From assembly GCF_004341085.1 (NCBI RefSeq), contig NZ_SLXW01000003.1, forward strand, positions 248,001 through 312,000: DNA of 64,000 nucleotides, written 5' to 3'. Under the pieces are notes generated by a model, which was given only the letters and a program-made list of their open reading frames with translations, did not search any database and was not told where the DNA came from. Of the stretch, positions 41,361 to 50,541 are shown piece after piece. Position numbers and translations under genes: made by a program. Source of the DNA: Sphingomonas sp. PP-CE-1G-424 (GTDB lineage Bacteria > Pseudomonadota > Alphaproteobacteria > Sphingomonadales > Sphingomonadaceae). Position 1 is the first letter of the stretch. Each line of letters opens with the position of its first letter.

Positions 41361-42169
41361 CGAGGTACTGCGCATCGCTTGGCATGTACGATCATCCGGC
41401 GCAGCGGTCGACGAACGATCGGTTATGGGCGGCGATGGCGGAAATCCTGCGGTCGGAGGGCGTTGCCGGCGTACCGGATACGCTTGACCGGTCACGCGAC
41501 GTCCACGCGCTGTGGCGAGACTCTGCGCTATTGTTCGGGCAGACCTGCGGATACCCGCTAATCGCCGATTCGTCGCTGGCGCTCCGCGTGCTGGCGCTGC
41601 CGGTGTACGCGCCGCCGGGTTGCGTCGTGGCGACCCACAGGAGCGTGATCGTGGCGCGGGTCGACGATGACAGGACGGCGCTGGACGGTTTCCGCCAGGG
41701 CCGCGCGGCGATCAACGATCGACGATCGAACACGGGGATGAACCTGTTACGGGCAACGATCGCACCGGTCGCGGGGGAGGGGGCGTTCTTTGCCAGCGTG
41801 ATCGAAACAGGCTCGCACCACGCGAGCATGATCGCGGTCGGCGCAGGGAAAGCGGATATCGCCGCGATCGATTGCGTGACCTATGCAGCGATCGAACGCT
41901 TCGAACCGGCGGTGACGACGGCGTTGCGGATCGTCGCGCACAGCCCGGCGTCGCCGACGCTCCCGTTCGTGACCGCCGCTTCGACAAGCGCGGCTACCGT
42001 GACGGCACTTAGGATGGCGCTAGATCGGGTCATGGTCGATCCCGATCTTGCGGAGGATCGTGCGCACCTGTTCCTGACCGGTGCGATAGCGGCAGACCGC
42101 ACCGCGCTCGCGCCGATCGCTGCACTCGAAGCCGCCGCAATTCGCGCCGGTTACGCCGAACTGCGATGA
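41357..42169 (+). CDS. PhnD-like substrate-binding-fold protein without signal peptide
   Basis: A 270-residue protein resembling phosphate/phosphonate-type periplasmic binding proteins (the ASLGMYD opening strand, then FGQTCGYPL, and RRSNTGMNLLRA). It has no signal peptide and there is no ABC permease or ATPase nearby. The TTG start at 41357 overlaps the desaturase stop (TTGA) and keeps the first strand (RYCASLGMYD); the ATG at 41384 would cut it off. A cytosolic role as sensor, carrier or enzyme is more likely than transport. I cannot name a ligand. Confidence 0.68.
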   Translation: MTRYCASLGMYDHPAQRSTNDRLWAAMAEILRSEGVAGVPDTLDRSRDVHALWRDSALLFGQTCGYPLIADSSLALRVLALPVYAPPGCVVATHRSVIVARVDDDRTALDGFRQGRAAINDRRSNTGMNLLRATIAPVAGEGAFFASVIETGSHHASMIAVGAGKADIAAIDCVTYAAIERFEPAVTTALRIVAHSPASPTLPFVTAASTSAATVTALRMALDRVMVDPDLAEDRAHLFLTGAIAADRTALAPIAALEAAAIRAGYAELR

Positions 42170-42184
42170 CATGAGGATTCGATC

Positions 42185-43132
42185 ATGATGCACGTCCCCG
42201 ACACCCTCGATCTCGCCTCGACGATCGCCGAACTGCGCGCGGCGCGCACCGCGTGGCGGCACGATGCCGATGGCCGCCATACGGTCGCGCGGTTTCCGTC
42301 GCGCGATGCGGTTTCGGCGGCGATGGACGATCTGGTCGCGGCGCTGTTTCCCGGACGGCTCGGCGCGTTCGCCGGCCCGGCGGACCTCGAGGATGCGTTC
42401 GTCGAAGCGCGGCTTCGTGCGGCGCTGGCGGAATTCCGGCGGCAGATCGAACGCGAGTTCGGCTATTGGCAGGAAGAGGCGGTGCTGGCGTTCGATGCGA
42501 GCCAGGCGGCGATGATCGTCGATCTCTTCGCCGCCGAGTTGGGACCGATCCGCGAACTGGTCGACGACGACGTTCGTGCGGCGTTCCTCGGCGATCCCGC
42601 GGCCCGCAGCGCCGACGAGATCCTGGTCTGCTATCCTGGTATCACCGCGATCCTGTACCACCGCATCGCGCATGCGCTCTACGGCCTCGGCGCGCCGATC
42701 GTCGCGCGGATCGTGTCCGAACTGGCCAACGGCCGGACCGGGATCGACATCCATCCGGGCGCGACGATCGGCCGGCGTTTCTTCATCGATCACGGCACCG
42801 GCGTCGTGATCGGCGAGACCGCGATCATCGGCGACCGTGTGCAACTGTATCAGCATGTGACGCTCGGCGCGCGCAGCCCGCTCGGCGTCACCGATGTCTC
42901 GCCGCGCGAACGGCTTGCCCGCCATCCGATCGTCGAGGACGACGTGGTGATCTATGCGGGCGCGACGATCCTCGGGCGCGTGACGATCGGGCAGGGGGCG
43001 ACGATCGGCGGCAATGTCTGGTTGCTGGAGGACGTCCCCGCGGGCAGCGTCGTCGCGCAACCGACCGCGGTGATTCTGGCGGGCGAGGCCGCGGACCATC
43101 TGCACGAGACGCTGCGGGGGCGCGCCGCATGA
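42185..43132 (+). CDS. serine O-acetyltransferase (EpsC/CysE type)
   Basis: A 315-residue protein. The N-terminal ~180 residues are helical; the C-terminal left-handed beta-helix follows, with hexapeptide repeats and the block GIDIHPGATIGRRFFIDHGTGVVIGETAIIGDRV that is diagnostic of serine acetyltransferases. The reaction is L-serine plus acetyl-CoA to O-acetylserine, the precursor of cysteine. Being inside a specialised operon it may be a second, dedicated copy rather than the housekeeping cysE. It begins 15 bases after the PhnD-like gene and overlaps the next gene by four bases. Confidence 0.9.
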   Translation: MMHVPDTLDLASTIAELRAARTAWRHDADGRHTVARFPSRDAVSAAMDDLVAALFPGRLGAFAGPADLEDAFVEARLRAALAEFRRQIEREFGYWQEEAVLAFDASQAAMIVDLFAAELGPIRELVDDDVRAAFLGDPAARSADEILVCYPGITAILYHRIAHALYGLGAPIVARIVSELANGRTGIDIHPGATIGRRFFIDHGTGVVIGETAIIGDRVQLYQHVTLGARSPLGVTDVSPRERLARHPIVEDDVVIYAGATILGRVTIGQGATIGGNVWLLEDVPAGSVVAQPTAVILAGEAADHLHETLRGRAA

Positions 43133-43899
43133 GGCGGTTCACCTGTCGTCGTGAGATCGATGGCCCGCCGAAACCGGTGATCGGGGTGTTGTGCTGCAAC
43201 GAGATCGCCAACCGGCCGATTCAGGCGGTCGCCACGCGCTTTGTCGAGCCGCTGGTGCGCTATGCGGGTGCCACCGTCCTGCTGGTGCCTGCGGTGGCGG
43301 ATGCAATGGATACGCGGTCGCTTGCTGGGCGGCTCGACGGGCTGTTGCTGACGGGATCGCGGTCGAATGTCGCTGGCGGCCGCTACGGCAAGGCGAACAC
43401 GGAGGACGACTCGCTCGATCTTGACCGCGACACAGTGGCGCTGGAGCTGGCGGGACGGATGATTGAGGCAGGCCGGCCGGTGTTCGGGATCTGTCGGGGC
43501 CTGCAGGAACTGAACGTGCTGTTCGGGGGCACGCTGACCGACACGCTCGACGAGGGGCATCATCGCTCGACCGACGACGCCACCGCGTATGAAACGCTGT
43601 TCGATCATACGCACGACGTCACGCTGAGCGCTGGCGGGCTGCTGGCCTCGGCGATCGCGCAACCGAGCATCTCGGTCACGTCGGTGCATCGCCAGGGCAT
43701 CGATCGGCTGGGCGAGGGCCTGACTGTCGAGGCGCATGCGGTATCCGACGGATTGGTCGAGGCGTTCTCCGCGCGACCGTGCGGGGGGGATGTGCTGGCG
43801 GTGCAATGGCATCCAGAGTGGGACGTTGCGGCCAGTGCATCCGGTCAGGCGTTCTTTGCGCTTATCGGACAGGCGCTCGGGGCCTATCGCGACCGCTGA
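43129..43899 (+). CDS. class I glutamine amidotransferase / gamma-glutamyl hydrolase (PuuD-like)
   Basis: A 256-residue protein with the class I catalytic triad: nucleophile C122 in GICRGLQE, and H228 and E230 in QWHPEWD. No synthetase domain is attached, which fits free-standing gamma-glutamyl hydrolases such as PuuD (gamma-glutamyl-GABA). The substrate here is unknown; a gamma-glutamyl-linked amine or amino acid is plausible. The start overlaps the acetyltransferase stop (ATGA). It probably frees an amino compound that the desaturase or acetyltransferase step handles. Confidence 0.85.
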   Translation: MRRFTCRREIDGPPKPVIGVLCCNEIANRPIQAVATRFVEPLVRYAGATVLLVPAVADAMDTRSLAGRLDGLLLTGSRSNVAGGRYGKANTEDDSLDLDRDTVALELAGRMIEAGRPVFGICRGLQELNVLFGGTLTDTLDEGHHRSTDDATAYETLFDHTHDVTLSAGGLLASAIAQPSISVTSVHRQGIDRLGEGLTVEAHAVSDGLVEAFSARPCGGDVLAVQWHPEWDVAASASGQAFFALIGQALGAYRDR

Positions 43900-43964
43900 A
43901 GGCGGCGAAAATCATCAAACGCATCGAGATCGTCGCAGAACGATCGCTCAACAGGGACACTATC

Positions 43965-46397
43965 ATGACTGCTTATCGTACCGCGCTGGCGCTCACCGCC
44001 TCGGCTTTCGCTTTCACCGCCGCGTACCCGGCGTTTGCGCAGGACGCGCCGCCCCCGGCCGCCACCGACCAAGCCGCCGCGGCGCTGCCCGATACGCAGG
44101 ACGACATCATCGTCACCGGAACGCGCGCGGTCGGCCGGTCGCGGCTCGACAGCGCGTCGCCGGTCGACGTGCTGAGTTCGGCGGCGCTCCAGCGGCAGGG
44201 GACGACCGAGCTCGGCGCGGCGCTGTCGGCGATCGCGCCGTCGATCGACTTTCCGCGGCCGTCCGCGGTCGACGGCACCGACGCGATCCGGCCTGCGACG
44301 CTGCGCGGCCTGTCGCCCGACCAGACGCTGGTGTTGATCAACGGCGTGCGCGGTCATACCGCGGCGCTGCTCAACGTCGGCGGCTCGGTCGGGCGTGGCT
44401 CCGCCGCGGTCGATCTCAACACGATCCCGACCGTGGCGCTCGACCGGATCGAAGTGCTGCGCGACGGCGCATCGGCGCAATATGGATCCGACGCCATCGC
44501 CGGCGTCGTCAACCTGCGGCTGCGCGAGGCACGCTCGGGAGGCGGCGCGACCGTCAACTACGGCTTCTACAACACCGATATCGATACCGCGCGCGGCAGC
44601 CGCAACACCAACGGCGAGCATGCCGTCACGGTATCGGGCTGGCAGGGCATCGACTTTGGCGAGGACGGGTTCCTCACCGTGTCGGGCGAGTATCTAGACC
44701 GGCAGGCGACCAACCGCGCCGACTTCGACCCCCGCGTCACCCCGACCCGCGTCACCGGCCGGTTCGGCGATCCGCAGGTCGAGCAATACAGCATCTTCGC
44801 CAATGCCGGCACGACGCTGACGGGCACGTGGAAGCTGTATGGCTGGCTCGGCTATCAGGATCGCGACACGCGCAGCGCCGCCTTCCCGCGGCTCGACAGC
44901 GCGACCACCCAGCTGGCCGGGTATACCGGTGGGTTCCTGCCGCTGATCAACACCAAGTCGCGCGATATCAACTCCGCGGTCGGGATCAAGGGCGAGGTCG
45001 CCGACTGGAACGTCGATCTGAACGTCAGTTATGGCCGCAACAAGATCGGCTTTCGCACGCTCAATTCCGCCAACTACGCATATGGTGCGGCAACTCCCAA
45101 GGACTTCTCCGATGGCGCGTTGGTCTACGACCAGCTCGTCGCCGGGCTCGACGTCAGCCGCAAGCTCGACGTGTTGCAGGGGCTTAACGTCGCGTTCGGT
45201 GTCGAAGGACGCCGCGAGGGGTTCGAGATCCAGGCGGGCGAACTTGCCTCCTATGGCTACCCGACCACCGGCGCGGTCGCGGGCGCTTCGCCTGGCGCGC
45301 AGGGGTTCGGCGGCTTCGCGCCGGCCAACGAAGTCGATCGCCATCGTCGCAACGGCAGCGTCTACCTCGATCTCGAGGCGCAGGTGACCGACAAGCTGCT
45401 GATCGGTCTTGCCGGGCGCGGCGAGGATTATTCGGACTTCGGCAAGACCGGCACCGGCAAGATTTCCGCGCGCTATGATTTCGCACCGTGGTTCGCATTG
45501 CGCGGTACCGCCTCGACCGGGTTCCGCGCACCTGCGCTCCAGCAGCAGTATTTTACCTCGATCGCGACGGTCATCCAGAACGGCGTGCCAATCCAGACCG
45601 GCACCTTCCCGTCGGTCAGCCCCGTCGCGACGCGGTTGGGCGGCCTGCCACTCGAGCCCGAGAAGTCGACCAATCTGTCGTTCGGTACGGTGGTGCGGTT
45701 CGGTCGGTTCGACCTGACCGTCGATGCGTACCGGATCCACATCCGCAACCAGATCGGGCTGTCGGAGAACATCACGACATCGACCAGCCAGTCGGCTGCG
45801 GTCAACGCGCAGATCGCCAGCCTGCTCGCCGGATCGGGGGCGACCGCGGCGCGGTTCTTCATCAACGGCCTCGCCTCGACTACCAAGGGTATCGACGCGG
45901 TCGCGCATTACCGGATGCCGACCGATGCGGCCGGGACCTTCGACCTAACGATCGCGGGCAACATCAACGACAGCGACGTGACGCGCGTGCCGACCTCGAC
46001 CTCGACGCTGAACCCGGCGCCGACGCTGTTCGCGCGTAGCCGAATCCTGACGCTGGAGGACGGCACGCCGGGCGCGAAGGTGACCGGATCGGTCGACTGG
46101 TCGCTCGATCGGCTCGGGGCGCTGGCGCGCGTGACCTACTATGGCGACGTCAACCAGCCGGGCACCACGCCGGCCGCCGACGTGCATAGCGGCAAGCACG
46201 TCATCACCGATGTCGAACTCCGCTATCAGGCGAGCAAGGGGGCGCAGCTCGGACTGGGGGTGAGCAACCTGTTCGACGTGTATCCCGATGCGACGATCCC
46301 GGCGAACAACACGACCGGGGTGATCGGCTTCCCGTATTACTCGCCGTTCGGGTTCAACGGGCGGTACCTGTACGCGCGGGCTGGGCTTAGCTGGTAG
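43965..46397 (+). CDS. TonB-dependent receptor ending the desaturase operon
   Basis: An 810-residue receptor. I choose the ATG at 43965 because it starts a clean signal peptide (MTAYRTALALTASAFAFTAA, cleavage after AFAQ, residue 26); the longer frame overlaps the amidotransferase. DDIIVTGTR lies at 46-54. Plug motifs are TLRGLSPDQTLVLINGVRGH and LDRIEVLRDGASAQYGSDAIAG; the barrel ends ARAGLSW. It is very similar in plug style to the receptors at 10989 and 47416. It lies 65 bases after the amidotransferase, so it is probably the last gene of the operon. Confidence 0.92.
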   Translation: MTAYRTALALTASAFAFTAAYPAFAQDAPPPAATDQAAAALPDTQDDIIVTGTRAVGRSRLDSASPVDVLSSAALQRQGTTELGAALSAIAPSIDFPRPSAVDGTDAIRPATLRGLSPDQTLVLINGVRGHTAALLNVGGSVGRGSAAVDLNTIPTVALDRIEVLRDGASAQYGSDAIAGVVNLRLREARSGGGATVNYGFYNTDIDTARGSRNTNGEHAVTVSGWQGIDFGEDGFLTVSGEYLDRQATNRADFDPRVTPTRVTGRFGDPQVEQYSIFANAGTTLTGTWKLYGWLGYQDRDTRSAAFPRLDSATTQLAGYTGGFLPLINTKSRDINSAVGIKGEVADWNVDLNVSYGRNKIGFRTLNSANYAYGAATPKDFSDGALVYDQLVAGLDVSRKLDVLQGLNVAFGVEGRREGFEIQAGELASYGYPTTGAVAGASPGAQGFGGFAPANEVDRHRRNGSVYLDLEAQVTDKLLIGLAGRGEDYSDFGKTGTGKISARYDFAPWFALRGTASTGFRAPALQQQYFTSIATVIQNGVPIQTGTFPSVSPVATRLGGLPLEPEKSTNLSFGTVVRFGRFDLTVDAYRIHIRNQIGLSENITTSTSQSAAVNAQIASLLAGSGATAARFFINGLASTTKGIDAVAHYRMPTDAAGTFDLTIAGNINDSDVTRVPTSTSTLNPAPTLFARSRILTLEDGTPGAKVTGSVDWSLDRLGALARVTYYGDVNQPGTTPAADVHSGKHVITDVELRYQASKGAQLGLGVSNLFDVYPDATIPANNTTGVIGFPYYSPFGFNGRYLYARAGLSW

Positions 46398-46455
46398 GGT
46401 CGGGTTGAGGGTTGATCGACTCCTCTGACGAGGATCGACCTTGGCTTGCTGAAGA

Positions 46456-46574
46456 CTTTTCTCCCCTCCCTGGAAGGGAGGGGGCGGGGGTGGGTCGGGT
46501 TCCGTATCATGGAACGTCGGCGACACGAGCGGGCCTACCCACCCCCAGCCCCTCCCTTTCAGGGAGGGGGGAAG
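46456..46574. repeat. inverted-repeat element (REP-like) of about 120 bases
   Basis: Two arms of nearly 40 bases, each itself palindromic (CTCCCTGGAAGGGAG at 46466-46480 on the left, CTCCCTTTCAGGGAG at 46552-46566 on the right), are inverted with respect to each other: CTTTTCTCCCCTCCCTGGAA... and ...CTTTCAGGGAGGGGGGAAG, each bordered inward by ACCC(A)CCCCC/GGGGGTGGGT. This matches the short interspersed palindromes common between convergent genes in sphingomonads. It lies between the receptor end and the nitroreductase end and could act as a two-way terminator. Confidence 0.75.
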
Positions 46575-46613
46575 ATCAGTTATTTCCCTGAGCGGCCGGG
46601 TGAATACGATCCG

Positions 46614-47291
46614 CTAGTCGTCGAAGCCGATGAACATCGCGGCCTCGGCGACCGGGCGCCGTTCGGAGACTACGGCGTTGGCCGGGAATTTTTCGTCGGG
46701 CCAGCCCAGTGCGATGCTCTTCATGATGACCTGGTCATCGGGGATCCGCGTGTGTTCGCGGACGACGGGGGACTGCATGATCCCCTGGCTATTGATGACC
46801 GTCCCGAGCCCGCGCGACCAGGCCGCGTTGACGAGCGCGGTGGCCACCGCGCCGCAGTCGAACGCGGTGTCGTCGCTGCCAGCGACGTCGCGATCGTAGG
46901 TGATGATGACGCATACGGGCGCGTCGAATTGGCGGAAGCCGCGCATCACCCAGTCCTGCCGCGCGTCCTTGTCGTCGCGGGCGATCCCCATCGCCGAGAA
47001 GAGCTGTTTGGCGACGCCGACCTGCCGCTCGCGGTGCGCGCCCGCGAAGGCTTCGCCAGTGCGAAACTCGCGCGACTGCGGGATGCCAGCCGCCATCCGC
47101 TGCGTGTTGCCCGCGCGGATCGCGTCGAGCGCGGCGAAGCCGACGACGTGAAAATGATAGGGCTGCGTGTTCATCGATGAGGGTGCGCGCATCGCCAGCG
47201 TGAGGACTTCCTCGATGAGCGCGCGCGGCACCGGCTTGGGTAGATAGCCGCGAATGCTGCGCCGGCCGATGATCACGTCGTCATAGTGCAT
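46614..47291 (-). CDS. nitroreductase family flavoprotein
   Basis: A 225-residue FMN enzyme. RRSIRGYLPKPVPRALIEEVL at the start and MRAPSSMNTQPYHFHVV (FMN phosphate and ring site) are diagnostic, with AWSRGLGTVINSQGI later. Family members reduce nitro groups, quinones or enoates with NAD(P)H. I prefer the ATG at 47291; a GTG five codons upstream (47306) is possible. It converges with the receptor at 43965 across the palindromic repeat and is followed upstream by another receptor on the same strand, with no sign of shared function. Confidence 0.88.
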   Translation of the reverse strand: MHYDDVIIGRRSIRGYLPKPVPRALIEEVLTLAMRAPSSMNTQPYHFHVVGFAALDAIRAGNTQRMAAGIPQSREFRTGEAFAGAHRERQVGVAKQLFSAMGIARDDKDARQDWVMRGFRQFDAPVCVIITYDRDVAGSDDTAFDCGAVATALVNAAWSRGLGTVINSQGIMQSPVVREHTRIPDDQVIMKSIALGWPDEKFPANAVVSERRPVAEAAMFIGFDD

Positions 47292-47415
47292 GCAGGGCCC
47301 CGTCACAGTGATTGTCCGTACTGGATACAGACTTCTCCGGTGACGAAAACCCTGGCGATCGCTCTGGTGTGGACAATCCGCGAGAGTCGGGGACGCCGAA
47401 GCGCCCCCGACGATC

Positions 47416-50073
47416 TCAGTATTTCACGCGAAGCCGGGCGTAATAGAGGCCACCGTTGAAGCCGAACGGTCCACCGTTACGCGCATAGACCTGCCCGTCA
47501 GACGATCCACCGGTGAGCGGGTAGATCGGCGTGGACTTCGAGGCCAGCTTGTCGGGACGTTCGTCGAGCAGGTTCTGCGCGCCGAGCGTCAGCGTGTAGT
47601 TCTTGGCGAAGGTATAGCTGACGTCGAGATCGGTGGTGAACTTGCCGCCGAAACGTTGCGCCACGGGGTTAGAGGTCGATACGTAATCCTGCGCGCTTAG
47701 CCACCAGCTGTAATAGTTCTCGCGGACGTTGATGCTGACGCCGTCGAGCGACCAGTTGGTGGTGAACACCACGCGGTGGTTCGGCGCCAGATGCTCGGCG
47801 TCGAGGATCTGATTTGGCCCGATCACCTGCGGATCGTATTTGGTGACGGTGCTCTTGTTATAGTTGTAGGCGAGCGTCAGGTTGACCGCAGCCTCGTCGA
47901 GCGTCGTGCGGTAGGTGCCGACCACATCGACGCCCCGCGTGCGCGTATTGAAGCCGTTGGTGAAGTAATTCACCTGGCCGTTGACGCCCACCGCCAGCAG
48001 CGCGGGCTGCGCTGCGAGATCCGCCGCGGAGACGATGAAGTTCTGCGTAATGCCGATCCGGTTGCGCACGCTGATGCTGTAGCCGTCGACGGTCAGCGTC
48101 AGGTTCTTCACCGGGTTGAGGATGAAGCCGATGCCGTAGTTGGTCGACTTTTCGGGCTTGAGCGCATCGGCCCCGAAATACTGCGCGATCGCGGTGCTGA
48201 CCGGGTAAGTGCCGCTCTGGACCGCGTTGCCGCCGACGAACGCGGTCGTGATGATCGCGTTGTTCGACTGACCCGGCGAGGGTGCGTGGAACCCGGTCCC
48301 GACCGTGCCGCGCAGCGAAAACGCGTCGGCGAACTTGTAGATCGCGTTGAACTTGCCGACCACCGCGCCCCCGAACGAGTCGTAATGCTCGTAGCGTCCG
48401 GCCGCGCCGACGCTGAGTGCGGTGGTCAGATCGGTCTCGACGTTGAGGTAGGCGCCATAGCTCTTCTGGCTGTAACGGCCGGCGGCTTCGGGGCTGGTCC
48501 CGGCATAGCCGCTGGCGCCGACGCCTTGCGCGCTGGTCGTTCCGGAAAAGCTGTAAACGCCGGGTGCGGTCTGCGCGTAGAGCTGCTGCGCGACCGAATA
48601 GGGGCCGGCGGCGTAGGATTGCAGATCGCCGACGGTCTGCTCATAGGTCTCCTTGCGGAATTCGGCGCCGCCCGCGATCGTCAGCGGGCTCGGCAGTCCG
48701 ACTTCCAGCGGGTAGCTGAGATCGAGGTTGGCGTCGGCCTCTTCCTGGATCAGCTCGCCGAACGTGAAGCTCGTCTGCGTCTGCGGGCCGTAGGAGGCGT
48801 TGAGCGAATCGTACATCGACAGCGTCAACGTGTTGCGGCTGAGCGAGCCGGACAGATCGTATTTCAGGCCGCCCGCGATCTCGCCCTTGTAGCCGAGCGT
48901 CCCGTAAAGCTCCTTGGTTACGCCGACGAAGCGCGGCGTGAAGCCTGCCGGGTAGAGCGAACTGTAGCGGAACGTGTTGCCGTCGCGGACGAAGCCGCCG
49001 GCGGGGCAGGTCGCGCTGCCGGTCGGGCACGCGGTCAGGAAGAAGGTGTTGTTGAACAGCGCGTTGGCGCTCTGCGTGCGGGTCACGCCATCGGTATCGA
49101 CCGCGGTGCTGGTGACCGAGGCGCGATAGTTAAAGCTCTGATCCGCCTTGCTGCGCGCGAAATTGCCGAAGAAGTAGAGCTTGCTGTCGCTCGTGACGTC
49201 GATCGCCGAATTGACGACGAATTTATAGCCGTGCGACGGCGACGAACCCCAGATCTGCGCAGGGAGCGGGTAATTGGGGAGCTGCGACGCGGAGCCCGGA
49301 TTGTTGATCGCGTAGTTGGCGGCGGAGGGTCGCTGCGCACCGCGGCTGGTCTGACCGTCGTCGTTATACTCGCCGGTGACGTTGACGAACCCGATCTTGC
49401 CGAGTGCGACGCCGGCATTCGCGGCGATCTGATAGCTCTTGCCGTCGCCGGCATAATATTCGCCGTAGCGCGCGACCATTTCGAGGCCCGACACTTCCTT
49501 CAGGCCGTAGTTCAGGACGCCCGCGATCGCATCCGAGCCATATTGCGCGGTGGCGCCTTCGCGCAGGATCTGGAGGCTGCCGATCGCGAGCGACGGGATC
49601 GCCGAGATGTCCGCACCCTGCGAGCCGCGGCCGAGCCCGGTATCGCTGCCGCCATAGACCTGGACGAGTGCGGACCGGTTGTAGCGTTTGCCGTTGATCA
49701 TCACGAGCACCTGATCGGCGGGCAGGCCGCGCAGAGACGGCGAACGGACGAAGGTCGAGGCGTCGGAGATCGAGTTCTGGCCGACGTAGAAGGACGGCAC
49801 GATGCTCTTCAATGTGTCGAGCATGTTGGCGGAGGGCTGCGCGGCCAGTTCGGCCGAACTGATAACGTCGACCGGTGATGCCGAGTCCGCCAGTGTTCGA
49901 TCGGTGCGGCGCGTACCGAGAATGACGATATCGCTGCCGGCTTCCTGTGGCGCAGTCTCTATTACTGATGCTGCCGGGGAAGATGCTTCAGGACTGGTCT
50001 GCGCGGCTGCCGCGGCAGTTCCTGAGAGGAATGCCGCCGCCAACGCCAAAGTCGAGCTCGTATAGTTGATCAT
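47416..50073 (-). CDS. TonB-dependent receptor divergent from the sugar operon
   Basis: An 885-residue receptor behind AAAGGGGCCTAGG. Signal peptide to about residue 25; SDIVILGTR at 47-55 in place of the usual VVTG. The plug has SLRGLPADQVLVMINGKRYN and SLQILREGATAQYGSDAIAG, and the barrel ends YARLRVKY. It belongs to the same plug subtype as 10989 and 43965. It shares a 468-base divergent region with the MFS/GH36/GH68 operon, so a part in sugar uptake is possible, although the receptor at 56357 is the better candidate. Confidence 0.93.
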   Translation of the reverse strand: MINYTSSTLALAAAFLSGTAAAAAQTSPEASSPAASVIETAPQEAGSDIVILGTRRTDRTLADSASPVDVISSAELAAQPSANMLDTLKSIVPSFYVGQNSISDASTFVRSPSLRGLPADQVLVMINGKRYNRSALVQVYGGSDTGLGRGSQGADISAIPSLAIGSLQILREGATAQYGSDAIAGVLNYGLKEVSGLEMVARYGEYYAGDGKSYQIAANAGVALGKIGFVNVTGEYNDDGQTSRGAQRPSAANYAINNPGSASQLPNYPLPAQIWGSSPSHGYKFVVNSAIDVTSDSKLYFFGNFARSKADQSFNYRASVTSTAVDTDGVTRTQSANALFNNTFFLTACPTGSATCPAGGFVRDGNTFRYSSLYPAGFTPRFVGVTKELYGTLGYKGEIAGGLKYDLSGSLSRNTLTLSMYDSLNASYGPQTQTSFTFGELIQEEADANLDLSYPLEVGLPSPLTIAGGAEFRKETYEQTVGDLQSYAAGPYSVAQQLYAQTAPGVYSFSGTTSAQGVGASGYAGTSPEAAGRYSQKSYGAYLNVETDLTTALSVGAAGRYEHYDSFGGAVVGKFNAIYKFADAFSLRGTVGTGFHAPSPGQSNNAIITTAFVGGNAVQSGTYPVSTAIAQYFGADALKPEKSTNYGIGFILNPVKNLTLTVDGYSISVRNRIGITQNFIVSAADLAAQPALLAVGVNGQVNYFTNGFNTRTRGVDVVGTYRTTLDEAAVNLTLAYNYNKSTVTKYDPQVIGPNQILDAEHLAPNHRVVFTTNWSLDGVSINVRENYYSWWLSAQDYVSTSNPVAQRFGGKFTTDLDVSYTFAKNYTLTLGAQNLLDERPDKLASKSTPIYPLTGGSSDGQVYARNGGPFGFNGGLYYARLRVKY

Positions 50074-50345
50074 CCTAGGCCCCTTTCAAAGTGAGACTCT
50101 CAGGATCCTTCCCCTAAACTCGCGTATCGGGCCGTCTTTTGAAGACGTGTTCACGAGACGCGCTATTCTCGGTGCGATGATCGACGGCGATGTTGGGTGA
50201 GCTGCTTCAAATTACGTGTCGATGATTCCTGTATATGCGATTTCGACGCACCATCCCGCGCCGACCGATCGGCGAATCTTGACGATGCTTGTCACTCCCC
50301 GCCGACAAGTCGCCACATCGTTCGCGCTCTGGCAATGCAAAATTT

Positions 50346-50365
50346 CAAAAACTGAAACAGTTTTG
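50346..50365. promoter_or_regulatory. palindrome AAAACTG-AAA-CAGTTTT
   Basis: Perfect 7-base arms (50348-50354 and 50358-50364) around AAA, flanked by C and G. It lies about 275 bases from the receptor start and 178 from the MFS start. Its sequence differs from the CAATCGATTG sites, so a second regulator may act here. Confidence 0.45.
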
Positions 50366-50387
50366 TCGTTTTGTTGTAAAATTGCCG

Positions 50388-50397
50388 CAATCGATTT
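50388..50397. promoter_or_regulatory. imperfect LacI-type operator half, CAATCGATTT
   Basis: Matches CAATCGATTG at nine of ten positions; 65 bases before the perfect copy at 50453, a spacing that could allow looping by a LacI-family tetramer or two dimers. Confidence 0.45.
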
Positions 50398-50452
50398 GAC
50401 CGGGCCACGCGGGCGTAATTCGGTCGATGGGGCGCAATCTGTGCACCCATTG

Positions 50453-50462
50453 CAATCGATTG
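50453..50462. promoter_or_regulatory. LacI-type operator CAATCGATTG before the MFS/GH36/GH68 operon
   Basis: A perfect 10-base palindrome, within TTGCAATCGATTGT, 80 bases before the MFS start. The same 14-base string occurs at 56272-56284 before the receptor of the locus. The LacI-family gene inside the locus is the obvious candidate to bind it. Confidence 0.72.
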
Positions 50463-50541
50463 TTGCTTTTCGAGGCGACCGTTGTAGGGTCGTCTCCGAT
50501 CCCGCGCAGACGGGCGTTTTTGCCAATGAGGATGGCCCGTC

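Larger units (their letters stand above)
50074..50541. other. 468-base divergent regulatory region of the sugar locus
   Basis: No gene. It is AT-rich in the middle (TTTTGTCGTTTTGTTGTAAAA at about 50361-50381). It carries a palindrome at 50346-50365 and two copies of the CAATCGATTG-type site, listed separately. These should hold the promoters of both the receptor at 47416 and the MFS operon. Confidence 0.6.

Noticed and set aside
47776..49878. A 700-codon plus-strand open frame opposite the receptor at 47416.
   Set aside because: Antisense shadow; no motif, no start signal.
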